A stretch of DNA of 64,000 bases, taken from Chitinophagaceae bacterium (GTDB lineage: Bacteria; Bacteroidota; Bacteroidia; Chitinophagales; Chitinophagaceae). This document shows, piece by piece, positions 13,805 to 26,647 of the stretch. Position numbers and translations under genes: made by a program. A model generated the notes under the pieces. The model did no database searches. It was not told where the DNA came from and saw only the letters and a list, made by a program, of their open reading frames with translations. Each line of letters opens with the position of its first letter. The first letter of the stretch is position 1. Location: the NCBI GenBank assembly GCA_016720745.1, contig JADKKA010000019.1, positions 682,001 to 746,000 on the forward strand, read 5' to 3'.

Positions 13805-16318
13805 TTAAAAACCCTTTTTATCGGCTTCGGGTAATTTTGATTTGATGTATTCTGTCAGTTCCTTTAATGCAGTATTGGAGGGATCGTCCTTCGATTTTTT
13901 GGATTTGGCTGAAAGAATACCTTTCAGGATCATTCCGTTGATATAAAAATCAGTTTGACTCTTGAAAGCTTCCGGGATGGCATCCCTGAATTTCACAATT
14001 TCATCCACCCCCCATTTTACTTTATCTGTATTTTTTAATGCAGATAAATAAGTGCTCAGTCCGTTGAGCGCATCAAACTTACCCTGACTCAAGGGCATTT
14101 TAGCGAAATCGCCAATGATTTTCTCTGCCTTTGTTTCATCTCCGCTTTTCATCAGCTCATTCATCAATACATCAGCGAGTAAGCCATCCTGCTCCTCGTT
14201 ATTCAATGCGCTGATCACCGGCTTGGCAGCTTCCTCATCCGTTTTGATCAGGGCAGATAAGGCATTCCCGGCAACGGTATAGGAGGAATCTTTGGTAGCA
14301 GTAATAAACAGGTTATTATATTCCTTCTTTTGCAGATCACCCAGTTTGCCAATAGCGCCAGCCCTCACAAGCGCATTTTTATCGGTTGTTGCCAGACCCG
14401 TCAGTACTTCTTCCGTTGCTTTGCGGATGCCCTCTTTTTTCAGATCAGTCTTGCCAATGGTATAGGAGCGGAGCCCGTGGTACTTATCGTTTAGTGCGGT
14501 ACGGATCAGTTCAACAGCTTTTGGATCATCAGCTTTAGTCGCAGCATAATCAATGGCTTCTTTCCGGTCCAGATAACTGCCGGCATATTTGTACTGATGA
14601 ATATAATTGTCGAGGTTCTTATTATCCTTTTTTGACCAGAGCATTACTTTGTCTCCATCTACATTGATCAGATCAGGCCTTTTTGTATAGGGAATTGTAA
14701 AAGAGTCAATCGCATTGTTTGCCCATACATTGTACCGGGTTTTGGCAGCGCCCTGGTATACATCTATCGCGATGGGTAATTTGAAATACTTCCCTGTTTT
14801 CTGTGTTTGTTTTACAATCACGGTTGCTTTTCCGGCGGCATCGTCATATACATAATCAATATCCACAGTAGGATGTCCGTTACTGAAATACCACTGATTA
14901 AAAAACCAGTTCAGGTCACGGCCAGTCACTTCTTCAAATGCCAGTCGCAACTGATGTGCTTCTGCTGATTTGAATTTGTTGGTGACGAGGTAATTATTAA
15001 TCGCTTTGAAAAAGGCGCTGTCACCCACATAGTTCCGGAGCATGTGCAAAATGCGACCACCTTTCTGGTAACTCACGGCATCAAACACCTCTTCTTTATC
15101 TGCATAATAAAAACGTACCAGGTCTTTCTTTTCACTGTTGCTTTGCAGGTAATTCTGCATACCGTTATTATTCTCAGCATCTCCTGCATCCTTCCCGTAT
15201 TTATATTCAAACCAGAGCAGTTCACTGTAATCTGCAAAAGATTCATTGACAGTGATATTGCTCCAGCTTTCCGTAGTAACATAATCCCCGAACCAGTGAT
15301 GGAATAATTCATGGGCAATCACGGATTCCCAGCCATTGCCATCAATCAGTTGACGGGCGGTTTGCTGGGCCATATCCGAATGCAGGGTAGCAGTTGTGTT
15401 CTCCATCGCACCGGAAATATAGTCGCGTCCGGTAATTTGTGAATATTTGGGCCAGGGATATTCTACTCCGGTTACTTTGGAGAAGAAGCTCATCATTTCA
15501 GGGGTAAGCCCGAATATTTTTTTAGCAACCGGGGCAAAAGCGGGTTCTACATAATAGTTCACTTCTTTACCCTTCCAGCTGTCTTTGATAACTGCATATT
15601 CTCCCACACCCAGGAAAAACAAATAAGGAGCATGTGGAAGATCCATCTTCCAGGTATCGGTGCGGGTGCCATCACTGTTTTTCTTTTGAGTGACCATTTT
15701 CCCATTGGAAAGTGTCACATACTTATTGTCTACTGTTACAGAAAGTTCCTGGGTTGTCTTCTGGTTGGTCTTGTCAATTGTAGGAAACCAGGCTGAATTG
15801 GATTCTGTTTCCCCCTGTGTCCAGATCTGTGTGGGCTTGTCTTTCTCTTCCCCAAGCGGATTGATAAAATACATCCCCTTAATACCCAGGAGAGAGTTTT
15901 CGGCATATTTTTCTTCAAACTCATTTGGCTTGGCAGTATACTCAATGTAAACAGTATAGATCTCCGTGTTTTTGTAGGTTTTATCCAGTTTTATTTTAAG
16001 TTGAAAGTCGTCGTACTGGTATGGGAGTTCCTGTATTTTGCCTGCTTTCATCACAGCTACTTTTCTGAATTCCATCCCCTTGGCATCCAGTGTCAGGCTA
16101 TCAGTAGGGTAGAAATGCGGTTTCAGGCTGATCCAGGCTTTGCCAATCAGGTGGGATTTGCTGAAATCAGGTTTTAGCTCCAGTCTGGTGTGAACCAGGT
16201 TATTAATCCGGGCAGGGGTTTCTCGATAGTTCTTTTTCCAGCTGGTATCTGTTTTTGGCTGTGCGAAGACAGCAAGTCCCATGAATAACAAGAATCCAGG
16301 CAATAAAGCATATCTCAT
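13805..16318 (-). CDS. M1 family zinc aminopeptidase
   Basis: This exported metallo-aminopeptidase of 837 residues begins with a signal peptide (1-19, ending LAVFA). The gluzincin motif HELFHH gives zinc ligands H336, H340 and E359 (HExxH-18-E, NESFADYSE) with catalytic E337. The exopeptidase motif GAMEN is at 303-307. The N-terminal beta domain (30-240) and a C-terminal helical HEAT-like region (590-837) complete the usual architecture. It removes N-terminal residues from peptides in the periplasm, fitting the many other exported peptidases in this window. A TATTTTTG element on the minus strand (16337-16344) lies just upstream of the start. Confidence 0.96.
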   Translation of the reverse strand: MRYALLPGFLLFMGLAVFAQPKTDTSWKKNYRETPARINNLVHTRLELKPDFSKSHLIGKAWISLKPHFYPTDSLTLDAKGMEFRKVAVMKAGKIQELPYQYDDFQLKIKLDKTYKNTEIYTVYIEYTAKPNEFEEKYAENSLLGIKGMYFINPLGEEKDKPTQIWTQGETESNSAWFPTIDKTNQKTTQELSVTVDNKYVTLSNGKMVTQKKNSDGTRTDTWKMDLPHAPYLFFLGVGEYAVIKDSWKGKEVNYYVEPAFAPVAKKIFGLTPEMMSFFSKVTGVEYPWPKYSQITGRDYISGAMENTTATLHSDMAQQTARQLIDGNGWESVIAHELFHHWFGDYVTTESWSNITVNESFADYSELLWFEYKYGKDAGDAENNNGMQNYLQSNSEKKDLVRFYYADKEEVFDAVSYQKGGRILHMLRNYVGDSAFFKAINNYLVTNKFKSAEAHQLRLAFEEVTGRDLNWFFNQWYFSNGHPTVDIDYVYDDAAGKATVIVKQTQKTGKYFKLPIAIDVYQGAAKTRYNVWANNAIDSFTIPYTKRPDLINVDGDKVMLWSKKDNKNLDNYIHQYKYAGSYLDRKEAIDYAATKADDPKAVELIRTALNDKYHGLRSYTIGKTDLKKEGIRKATEEVLTGLATTDKNALVRAGAIGKLGDLQKKEYNNLFITATKDSSYTVAGNALSALIKTDEEAAKPVISALNNEEQDGLLADVLMNELMKSGDETKAEKIIGDFAKMPLSQGKFDALNGLSTYLSALKNTDKVKWGVDEIVKFRDAIPEAFKSQTDFYINGMILKGILSAKSKKSKDDPSNTALKELTEYIKSKLPEADKKGF

Positions 16319-16439
16319 ATGAATAATTTAGGTGTGCAAAAATAAAAAACAAGGGCTGTATTGGGCCATTCTCCTTTGTCCGGAACGGGTATTTAACAAG
16401 ATGTTGGGGCCCGGAATAGATTGGTAGTCCCAATTCAGT

Positions 16440-16447
16440 TAAATTTG
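16440..16447 (+). promoter_or_regulatory. Putative -7 element of the DUF4476 gene
   Basis: TAAATTTG matches TAnnTTTG, 20 bp before the ATG at 16468. A TTG lies at 16421, 16 bp upstream, which is shorter than the usual spacer. Confidence 0.4.
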
Positions 16448-16467
16448 TGACACACCAATTTCTTACA

Positions 16468-17955
16468 ATGAACCGCTTACTATTTACGCTGGCCCTTTGC
16501 GGATTTGTGCTCACTGCCTCTTCCCAAAAAGTATATTTTCTGTATATACAGACGGATCCGGCACAGCCCTTTTATCTCAGGATGAATGAGAAAACATATT
16601 CTTCTGCGGCTTCAGGTTACCTGATCATGCCAAAGCTGAAGGATAGCACTTATTCTTTTTCCATTGGTTTTCCGGGAGGGAAAAGCAGTGAATATGCATT
16701 TACCGTAGCTATTGATAAAAAGGACCAGGGTTATCTGCTGAAAAATTTTGCAGAGAAAGGATGGGGTTTATTCAACCTGCAAACGCTGAATGTGCAAATG
16801 CCACAGGGAGCCGGAGAGAAAAAAGAATCTGCTGCGGTATCAGAGAATAAAGATGCTTCGGATTTTACCAATATACTGGCCAAAGCTGCAGATGATCCTT
16901 CCCTGAAAGAAAAACCAGTGCCAGCTCCCAAAAAAGAAGAAGTGAAAACGGTAGCAGTAGTACCGGTACCGGATCAGCCTGTCGTAAAAGAGGAGGTAAA
17001 AACAGTAGCAGTCGTCACTCCTGTACCTGATAAGCCGGTAGTAAAAGAAGAAGTAAAAGCAGTAGTCGAAAAAGTAGAACCCGTAGTAACAGCTCCTGTA
17101 AAAGAAAAAGAACCGGTCAATACCAGTGTCAGAGATACTACGCAAACGGCTACCGCCCTGGTAACCGATGATAAAAAAAAAGCCCTGTTGAAAGAGGATC
17201 CTCCTGTGAAAAAGGAGCCTGATCCCGTTATTACTGATAATCCTCCATTAACGAAAGACACTATAGCCCTGGTAAAGGAACCGGAAAAGCCGGTCATTGA
17301 TAACAAAGAAAAAGAAGAGGTGAAGATGGATCCGGTTCCTGCACCTGTTATCCGTGAAGAGCCTGCTGTCAGCTATAAGCCATCCGTTATTACAAGAAAG
17401 TCTGAAAGCTCTACTTCGGAGGGATTTGGTTTAACTTTTACGGATGCGGAAGAAGGGGGAGGAACAGATACTATTCGCATTTTTATTCCCAATCCAAAAC
17501 CAGTCGTACCGGTGCCTCCAAAAGAGGAACCTAAGGAAGAGAAAAAATTCCTGGATCAGCCGGTTGCCATAGATTCAACACAACAGGATGAAAAGAAAGC
17601 AGTAGAACCGGTAAAGGAAGAAAAATCCATACTGACACCTGCACCTGCAGTGGCATTGAAAGCATGCCCTGCAATAGCAGAGGATGCTGATTTTTTACGG
17701 GTGAGGAAAAAGATGGCTGCGGCCAGTTCAGATGACGGGATGATTGCAGAGGCCAGAAAGCTTTTTAAAACAAAGTGTTTCAGTACTACACAAATCAGAA
17801 ATCTGGGGGCATTGTTTTTAACAGATGAAGGACGTTATCGTTTTTTTGATGCGGCCTATTCAGCAGTATCAGATCCCCAGCAGTTCGCTTCGCTGGAGTC
17901 GGAATTAAAGGACAATTACTACATTAATCGTTTCAAGGTCATGCTCCGGCAGTGA
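16468..17955 (+). CDS. Secreted DUF4476 protein with long Pro/Lys/Glu/Val linker, 495 aa
   Basis: The start at 16468 gives the signal peptide MNRLLFTLALCGFVLTASSQ; an in-frame ATG 21 bp upstream would disrupt it. Residues about 20-115 form a globular beta-rich part (VYFLYIQTDPAQPFYLRMNE). Residues about 145-390 are low complexity, with repeats of VKEEVKTVAVV and PVPDxPVVKEE, probably an extended periplasmic spacer. The C-terminal ~95 residues match DUF4476 (FLRVRKKMAAASSDDGMIAE, CFSTTQIRNLGALFLTDEGR). The spacer could let the C-terminal domain reach across the periplasm; the function is unknown. truA follows 22 bp later on the same strand. Confidence 0.85.
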   Translation: MNRLLFTLALCGFVLTASSQKVYFLYIQTDPAQPFYLRMNEKTYSSAASGYLIMPKLKDSTYSFSIGFPGGKSSEYAFTVAIDKKDQGYLLKNFAEKGWGLFNLQTLNVQMPQGAGEKKESAAVSENKDASDFTNILAKAADDPSLKEKPVPAPKKEEVKTVAVVPVPDQPVVKEEVKTVAVVTPVPDKPVVKEEVKAVVEKVEPVVTAPVKEKEPVNTSVRDTTQTATALVTDDKKKALLKEDPPVKKEPDPVITDNPPLTKDTIALVKEPEKPVIDNKEKEEVKMDPVPAPVIREEPAVSYKPSVITRKSESSTSEGFGLTFTDAEEGGGTDTIRIFIPNPKPVVPVPPKEEPKEEKKFLDQPVAIDSTQQDEKKAVEPVKEEKSILTPAPAVALKACPAIAEDADFLRVRKKMAAASSDDGMIAEARKLFKTKCFSTTQIRNLGALFLTDEGRYRFFDAAYSAVSDPQQFASLESELKDNYYINRFKVMLRQ

Positions 17956-17977
17956 GCGCTCATCTATTCAGCAGTTT

Positions 17978-18745
17978 ATGCCCCGTTATTTTTTAGCACT
18001 ATCGTATAAGGGAACGGCCTATCGTGGATTTCAGGTACAGGAGAATGCCCATACCGTACAGGCAGAAGTGGAAAAAGCACTGGGCATTTTATTGCCCGGG
18101 GTGATGGAGTTGACAGGATCTTCCCGTACGGATGCGGGGGTACATGCCAGGCAGAACTATTTTCATTTTGATATTCCGGAGCAGGTAGAAACCTATCGGG
18201 GTATCAATACCGCAGCGCAGTTCGTTTATAAAGTGAATGCTATTTTACCTCCCGACATCGCCGTCTTGTCATTGCAATTGGTAAAAGAAGATGCGCATTG
18301 TCGTTTTGATGCCATACAAAGAGATTATCGCTATTATATCTACACAAAAAAGGATCCTTTTCATAGGGATCGTGCTTATTATTTTCCATTTCGTTTACAG
18401 GAGGAATTATTACAGGAAGCAGCGGGCATCATTAGGGAGTACCATGATTTCACCTCATTTTCCAAGCGGAACACGCAGGTAAAAACCTTTATCTGTTCCA
18501 TTGTAAAGAGTCAGTGGATAAGGGAAGGTGACTTGCTGGTATATGAAGTAGGGGGAAACCGTTTCTTAAGGGGCATGGTTAGAGCATTGACTGCCACCAT
18601 GTTACGAGTAGGAAGGGGGTTGATTAGTTTGGAAGAATTCAGGGAAATCATTGAAAGCAGGGATTGTACAAGGGCCAGTTTTGCTGTTCCGCCGAATGGA
18701 TTATTCCTGGAGGCGGTCAGATATCCACAGAATTATTTTGACTAA
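17978..18745 (+). CDS. truA: tRNA pseudouridine(38-40) synthase
   Basis: TruA isomerises uridine to pseudouridine at positions 38-40 of the tRNA anticodon arm. The protein is 255 residues, as expected. The catalytic aspartate is D52 in SSRTDAGVHA (the family usually has GRTDAGVHA, so a serine replaces the first glycine). Other signatures are YKGTAYRGFQ at the N-terminus, HCRFDAIQRDYRYYI in the middle and the C-terminal NRFLRGMVRALTATMLRVGRG, RASFAVPPNGLFL. It is the last gene before the rRNA operon leader. Confidence 0.97.
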   Translation: MPRYFLALSYKGTAYRGFQVQENAHTVQAEVEKALGILLPGVMELTGSSRTDAGVHARQNYFHFDIPEQVETYRGINTAAQFVYKVNAILPPDIAVLSLQLVKEDAHCRFDAIQRDYRYYIYTKKDPFHRDRAYYFPFRLQEELLQEAAGIIREYHDFTSFSKRNTQVKTFICSIVKSQWIREGDLLVYEVGGNRFLRGMVRALTATMLRVGRGLISLEEFREIIESRDCTRASFAVPPNGLFLEAVRYPQNYFD

Positions 18746-18882
18746 GCTGATTACCCGGTCCAGGCACCATTCATAACTCATTGATAAATAATAAGATTTT
18801 CGACCAGCGAAAATGGTCAGTTAATTGCTGTCTGTAAGGGGCAAAAAAATGGAAATAATGTGAACAAAACTTGCATGAAAAA

Positions 18883-18913
18883 TTTGTCGGGAACTTACTA
18901 TCCCTTACCTTTG
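18883..18913 (+). promoter_or_regulatory. rRNA operon promoter P1
   Basis: TTTG (18883-18886), a 19-bp spacer and TACCTTTG (18906-18913) form a full Bacteroidota sigma-A promoter. Confidence 0.85.
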
Positions 18914-19008
18914 CTGCCCGCTCCGAAAAAAAGGAGCCAGTTCTTGACAAAACAGTTTGATTTTCACGCCAAAAGATTCGAAAATTTTTCAAAATAATTC
19001 TCGAAAAA

Positions 19009-19039
19009 TTTGGTAGAAATAAAAAGGCCCTTACCTTTG
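19009..19039 (+). promoter_or_regulatory. rRNA operon promoter P2
   Basis: TTTG (19009-19012), a 19-bp spacer and TACCTTTG (19032-19039) match P1 in spacing and -7 sequence, 126 bp downstream of it. Tandem promoters are usual for strong rRNA transcription. The rest of 18746-19250 is leader with no gene. Confidence 0.85.
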
Positions 19040-19083
19040 CACTCCCAAACGAAAACGGGGTGCTGGTAAAACGGCAAAAGATC

Positions 19084-19106
19084 TTTGAAAGTTGGGAAAC
19101 AATAGC
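19084..19106 (+). other. 16S precursor processing stem, 5' strand
   Basis: TTTGAAAGTTGGGAAACAATAGC is a near-exact complement of 20827-20850 behind the 16S gene (one inserted base). The pair forms the long stem that brackets pre-16S rRNA for RNase III-type processing. Given by position: 19084-19106 with 20827-20850. Confidence 0.8.
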
Positions 19107-19250
19107 ACTTATCCCGCAGGTATGCGGGGTAAAACTAAAAGGTAAGTCAAGCTAAATACAATTTAGATTTGACACGTTTAATTTTGGTTGTCTGTGACGA
19201 AAGTTGCAGCAACACTTTGAAGTTAAATAGTCAGTAATCAAACATCATTT

Positions 19251-20783
<1,533 letters not shown>

Positions 20784-20826
20784 AGAGCGACATGATCAAT
20801 CACGTATTGATCATTATACTTACCTC

Positions 20827-20850
20827 GCTATTGTTTCCCACAACTTTCAA
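20827..20850 (+). other. 16S precursor processing stem, 3' strand
   Basis: Pairs with 19084-19106: GCTATTGTTTCCCA followed by CAACTTTCAA, complementary to the leader except for one extra base. Confidence 0.8.
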
Positions 20851-20971
20851 TTTGTTGTGGTTTGTGTCTCACAAATCACAAACAAAACAAACCGGTTGTC
20901 TCAACAGCAACCAACAATGTTCTTTTAAAAGTACGAACCCGTAATCCCGTCATAATCGGGAGGCTACAAAC

Positions 20972-21046
20972 AGATCCGTAGCTCAGCCTGGTTAGAGCAC
21001 TACACTGATAATGTAGGGGTCAGCAGTTCAAATCTGCTCGGGTCTA
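20972..21046 (+). tRNA. tRNA-Ile (anticodon GAT)
   Basis: Acceptor AGATCCG/CGGGTCT, D-arm GCTCAGCCTGGTTAGAGC, anticodon arm CTACA-CTGATAA-TGTAG with anticodon GAT, T-loop TTCAAAT and discriminator A. It sits in the 16S-23S spacer, as in most bacterial operons. Confidence 0.95.
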
Positions 21047-21048
21047 CT

Positions 21049-21083
21049 AAATGGCTAATGGCTATTTGCTAATGGCTATGAGC
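21049..21083. repeat. NNATGGC heptad array between spacer tRNAs
   Basis: About five 7-bp words (AAATGGC, TAATGGC, TATTTGC, TAATGGC, TATGAGC) lie between tRNA-Ile and tRNA-Ala, inside the transcribed rRNA operon. Confidence 0.65.
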
Positions 21084-21092
21084 TTTTACCAC

Positions 21093-21166
21093 GGGGGATT
21101 AGCTCAGTTGGCTAGAGCATTAGCTTTGCAAGCTAAGGGTCATCGGTTCGACTCCGATATCCTCCA
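21093..21166 (+). tRNA. tRNA-Ala (anticodon TGC)
   Basis: Acceptor GGGGGAT/ATCCTCC includes the G3-U70 identity pair of alanine tRNAs. The anticodon loop CTTTGCAAG carries TGC, the T-arm is TCGG-TTCGACT-CCGA, and the discriminator is A. Confidence 0.96.
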
Positions 21167-21323
21167 CTTAAGAATGTGTGAAAAGGAAAATGTGGGGATG
21201 TGAAAATTAGTTCTTTCAATTTTGATGTTGACTTTAGGTCTGAAGGTTCATAACCTTAACATCAGCTCGGTATTGTGATCTTTTGCACATATTCATATTT
21301 GCACATTTTCACATGTACTCAGC

Positions 21324-21352
21324 TCTTTGACATATTGGAAAAAAATGTTAGA
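21324..21352 (+). other. 23S precursor processing stem, 5' strand
   Basis: TTTGACATATTGG, a run of A, then TGTTAG is complementary to CTAACATTTTCCAATATGTCA at about 24341-24362 behind the 23S gene. Together they form the pre-23S bracketing stem. Confidence 0.8.
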
Positions 21353-21497
21353 TGAGTATCTAACAAGTTCGATCACAATTTTGAAATATCACACCATTTT
21401 TTGGTTGGTCTGAAGAAATGTGGTCGGGTAACAACTACAATTAAAAACAAGTCTTCAACAATTGTTGAAGCCTCATATTAATTAAGTTTTTTAACTT

Positions 21498-24290
<2,793 letters not shown>

Positions 24291-24340
24291 TTTTTTTTCT
24301 TTCTTTATAACCTTTACTGGTGAAAAGGAAGTAGATACTC

Positions 24341-24362
24341 CTAACATTTTCCAATATGTCAC
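24341..24362 (+). other. 23S precursor processing stem, 3' strand
   Basis: Complement of 21324-21352, lying in the 23S-5S spacer. Confidence 0.75.
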
Positions 24363-24367
24363 ATTAT

Positions 24368-24403
24368 TAAAGTTGAACAGTTAATAAGTTAACAGGTTGA
24401 AAA
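24368..24403. repeat. 8-bp word array in the 23S-5S spacer
   Basis: Words AGTTGAAC, AGTTAATA, AGTTAACA, GGTTGAAA follow one another. They are the same octad type as the larger array at 47059-47160. Confidence 0.6.
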
Positions 24404-24449
24404 GGACTCCCTGTCAACCAAATACTTATAAACATGCCAACTCAACGAC

Positions 24450-24563
24450 TTATGGTGGTTTTTCCGAGGGTGTTCACCTCTTCCCATACCGAACAGAGAA
24501 GTTAAGCCCCTCATGGCCGATGGTACTGCACAACAATGCGGGAGAGTAGGTAGCTGCCATATT
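24450..24563 (+). rRNA. rrf: 5S ribosomal RNA
   Basis: The terminal stem pairs TATGG near the 5' end with CCATA at the 3' end. Landmarks CCATACCGAACAGAGAAGTTAAGCCC (positions about 24484-24509) and GCGGGAGAGTAGGT are present. A terminator follows directly. Confidence 0.95.
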
Positions 24564-24571
24564 CATTGAAA

Positions 24572-24600
24572 GCCCTGACAATTTTGTCGGGGCTTTTTTT
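24572..24600 (+). terminator. Terminator of the rRNA operon
   Basis: CCCTGACA pairs with TGTCGGGG around ATTT, followed by C and eight T residues. Near copies recur in the downstream 136-bp units, ending near 24866, 25001, 25138 and 25274; the copy in the first unit (about 24709-24730) lacks the T tract. Confidence 0.9.
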
Positions 24601-25335
24601 TGTCCCTATGGCCGATGTTATTGCACAATCCCCACAGTATTGTGGGGACGGGAGAGTATCCTTCGTTGGTTTAAGGACAGGGTCCGTTTCTATTTTCAAC
24701 TCATTTATCCCTGACAATTTTGTCGGGACTGTCCCTATGGCTGATAGTACTGCACAATCCCCACAGTATTGTGGGGACGGGAGAGTATCCTTCGTTGGTT
24801 TCAGGACAGGGTCCGCTGCCATATTAAGCTCATTTAGCCCTGACAATTTTGTCGGGGCTTTTTTTTGTCCCTATGGCCGATGTTACTGCACAATCCCCAC
24901 AGCATTTTGGGGACGGGAGAGTATCCTTCGTTGATATCAGGACAGGCTCCGCTGCCATATTAAGCTCATTTATCCCTGACAATTTTGTCGGGGCTTTTTT
25001 TTGCCCTATGGCCGATAGTACTGCACAATCCCCACAGTATTGTGGGGACGGGAGAGTATCCTTCGTTGGTTTAAGGACATGGTCCGTTTCTATTTTCAAC
25101 TCATTTATCCCCTGGCAATTTTGTCGGGGCTTTTTTTTGTCCCTATGGCCGATGTTACTGCACAATCCCCACAGTATTGTGGGGACGGGAGAGTATCCTT
25201 CGTTGGTTTAAGGACAGGCTCCGCTGCCATATTAAGCTCATTTAGACCTGACAATTTCATCAGGGCTTTTTTTTGTCCCTATGGCCGATGTTATTGCACA
25301 ATCCCCACAGCATTGTGGGGACGGGAGAGTATGTG
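24601..25335 (+). repeat. 136-bp tandem array derived from the 5S rRNA 3' half plus terminator
   Basis: Units begin GTCCCTATGG at 24602, 24731, 24867, 25003, 25139 and 25275. Spacing is exactly 136 bp except the first (129), and the last unit is truncated. Each unit repeats the 5S segment ATGGCCGATGNTACTGCACAA, then an inserted hairpin (CCCCACA GTAT TGTGGGG), the 5S segment CGGGAGAGTA, a second insert (TCCTT...AAGGACAG), the 5S end GCTGCCATATT (partly replaced by TTTCTATTTTC in some units) and the 5S terminator. Long frames through the array are artefacts of its period. No 5S 5' half is present, so these are not functional 5S genes. Confidence 0.92.
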
Positions 25336-25341
25336 ACTATC

Positions 25342-25384
25342 GGTTTTTCAATTTTCAACTTTCAATTTTCAATTCTCAATTAAA
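25342..25384. repeat. TTTCAAT heptad array
   Basis: Five or six words (TTTCAAT, TTTCAAC, TTTCAAT, TTCTCAAT) end just before the promoter region of the MFS gene. They complement the TTGAA words at about 1508-1542. Confidence 0.7.
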
Positions 25385-25405
25385 CATTCTGCCTATCTTC
25401 ATTCA

Positions 25406-26647
25406 ATGTCAAAAAAGGAGCGAATTATCATTATCCTGCTGGCTTCCATCAACTTCACCCACATCCTTGATTTCATGATCATGATGCCCCTGGGGAATTA
25501 CCTGATGCCCTCCTTTGATATCAGCCCCCGTCAATTCAGCATCCTCCTGGCTTCCTATCCCATCAGTTCCTTTGTTGCCGGTATCGTGATGTTCTTCCTG
25601 GCCGATGGTTTCGAACGGAAAAAATTATTACTGACTACCTATGTCGGATTTGTGATCGGCACTGCCGCCTGCGGTCTCGCACAATCTTACGAACTACTCC
25701 TTGTTGCCCGTATCGTGGCAGGAACATTCGGGGGAATCATCGGCGGTCAAATACTCGCCATCATCGGCGACCTCTTTGTGTACGAGAGAAGAGGCACCGC
25801 CATGGGCGCCGTGATGAGCGCCTTCGCCATCGCTTCTTCTGTAGGGGTTACATTTTCCCTCTACCTGGTTGATATTTTCAAAGACAACTGGCACATGCCT
25901 TTTCTCTTTGTCGCCCTGCTGGCTGCCGTGATCTTTCCGCTCTGCTGGATCCACCTGCCGGTACTGAATAAACACCTCGACCGTAAAGCAGAAGCCGGCC
26001 AGCGAAACCGCTTCAAAGAATTTTATAAGGTTTATGCCGATAAAAGAACCGGACTTGCCCTTTTGTTCTCAGGAATCATGATGATGGGACATTTTCTGAT
26101 CATCCCCTTTATTACTTCCTATATGGAATTCAATATGGGATATCCCAAATCAGTGATCCCGATTGTTTATATGGTGGGAGGGGTAGCCTCTCTGATCGCA
26201 GCTATCTACCTGGGAAAGCTATCTGATAAGGTTGGGAAACTCACTGTTTTCAGTTACTGTGTTCCGCTCTCTTTTGCCTTTGTGATCCTGCTGACCAACC
26301 TGCCGCCGCTTCCTTTTTCAATCGTCCTCTTGTTTTTTGCGATCTGGTTCGCCCTGGCAACCGGCAGGGCCGTGAGTTCGCAAACCATGGTGACCGGTGT
26401 AACCGATGAAAAAAGCAGGGGAAGTTTTATGAGCCTCAACAGCAGTATTCAGCACCTCGGCACCGGTGCGGCAGCACTCATCGCAGGACTGATCGTAAGT
26501 GAAGATAAAACAACAGGTAAATTATTACATTACCAATGGGTGGGCTACCTCTCAGTTGCCGTACTGCTGATTGCCTTTTTCCTCGGGCGCTTTCTTTTTA
26601 AGCATTCCGATGGTCGTCAATCTCAACGCACCCTGAAAACAGGATAA
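25406..26647 (+). CDS. MFS transporter, DHA1-type, 12 TM
   Basis: A 413-residue inner-membrane secondary transporter with two six-helix halves. The motif-A-like loop between TM2 and TM3 (FFLADGFERKKLLL) and the second-half equivalent (LGKLSDKVGKLTV) are visible. The sequence resembles drug:proton antiporters of the DHA1 group (ARIVAGTFGGIIGGQILAII around TM4-5). The substrate cannot be deduced; efflux of small organic compounds is most likely. Its 3' end overlaps the convergent M14 peptidase gene by 25 bp, leaving no room for a separate terminator. No regulator is adjacent. Confidence 0.9.
   Translation: MSKKERIIIILLASINFTHILDFMIMMPLGNYLMPSFDISPRQFSILLASYPISSFVAGIVMFFLADGFERKKLLLTTYVGFVIGTAACGLAQSYELLLVARIVAGTFGGIIGGQILAIIGDLFVYERRGTAMGAVMSAFAIASSVGVTFSLYLVDIFKDNWHMPFLFVALLAAVIFPLCWIHLPVLNKHLDRKAEAGQRNRFKEFYKVYADKRTGLALLFSGIMMMGHFLIIPFITSYMEFNMGYPKSVIPIVYMVGGVASLIAAIYLGKLSDKVGKLTVFSYCVPLSFAFVILLTNLPPLPFSIVLLFFAIWFALATGRAVSSQTMVTGVTDEKSRGSFMSLNSSIQHLGTGAAALIAGLIVSEDKTTGKLLHYQWVGYLSVAVLLIAFFLGRFLFKHSDGRQSQRTLKTG

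Noticed and set aside
24601..25335. CRISPR array
   Set aside because: The whole 136-bp unit is repeated, with no unique spacers and no cas genes; homology is to 5S rRNA and its terminator.
24566..25478. Overlapping long frames on both strands (up to 122 aa) with internal repeats
   Set aside because: They are translations of the 136-bp 5S-derived tandem array; 136 is not a multiple of 3, so every frame stays open by chance of the unit, and the content is RNA hairpins.
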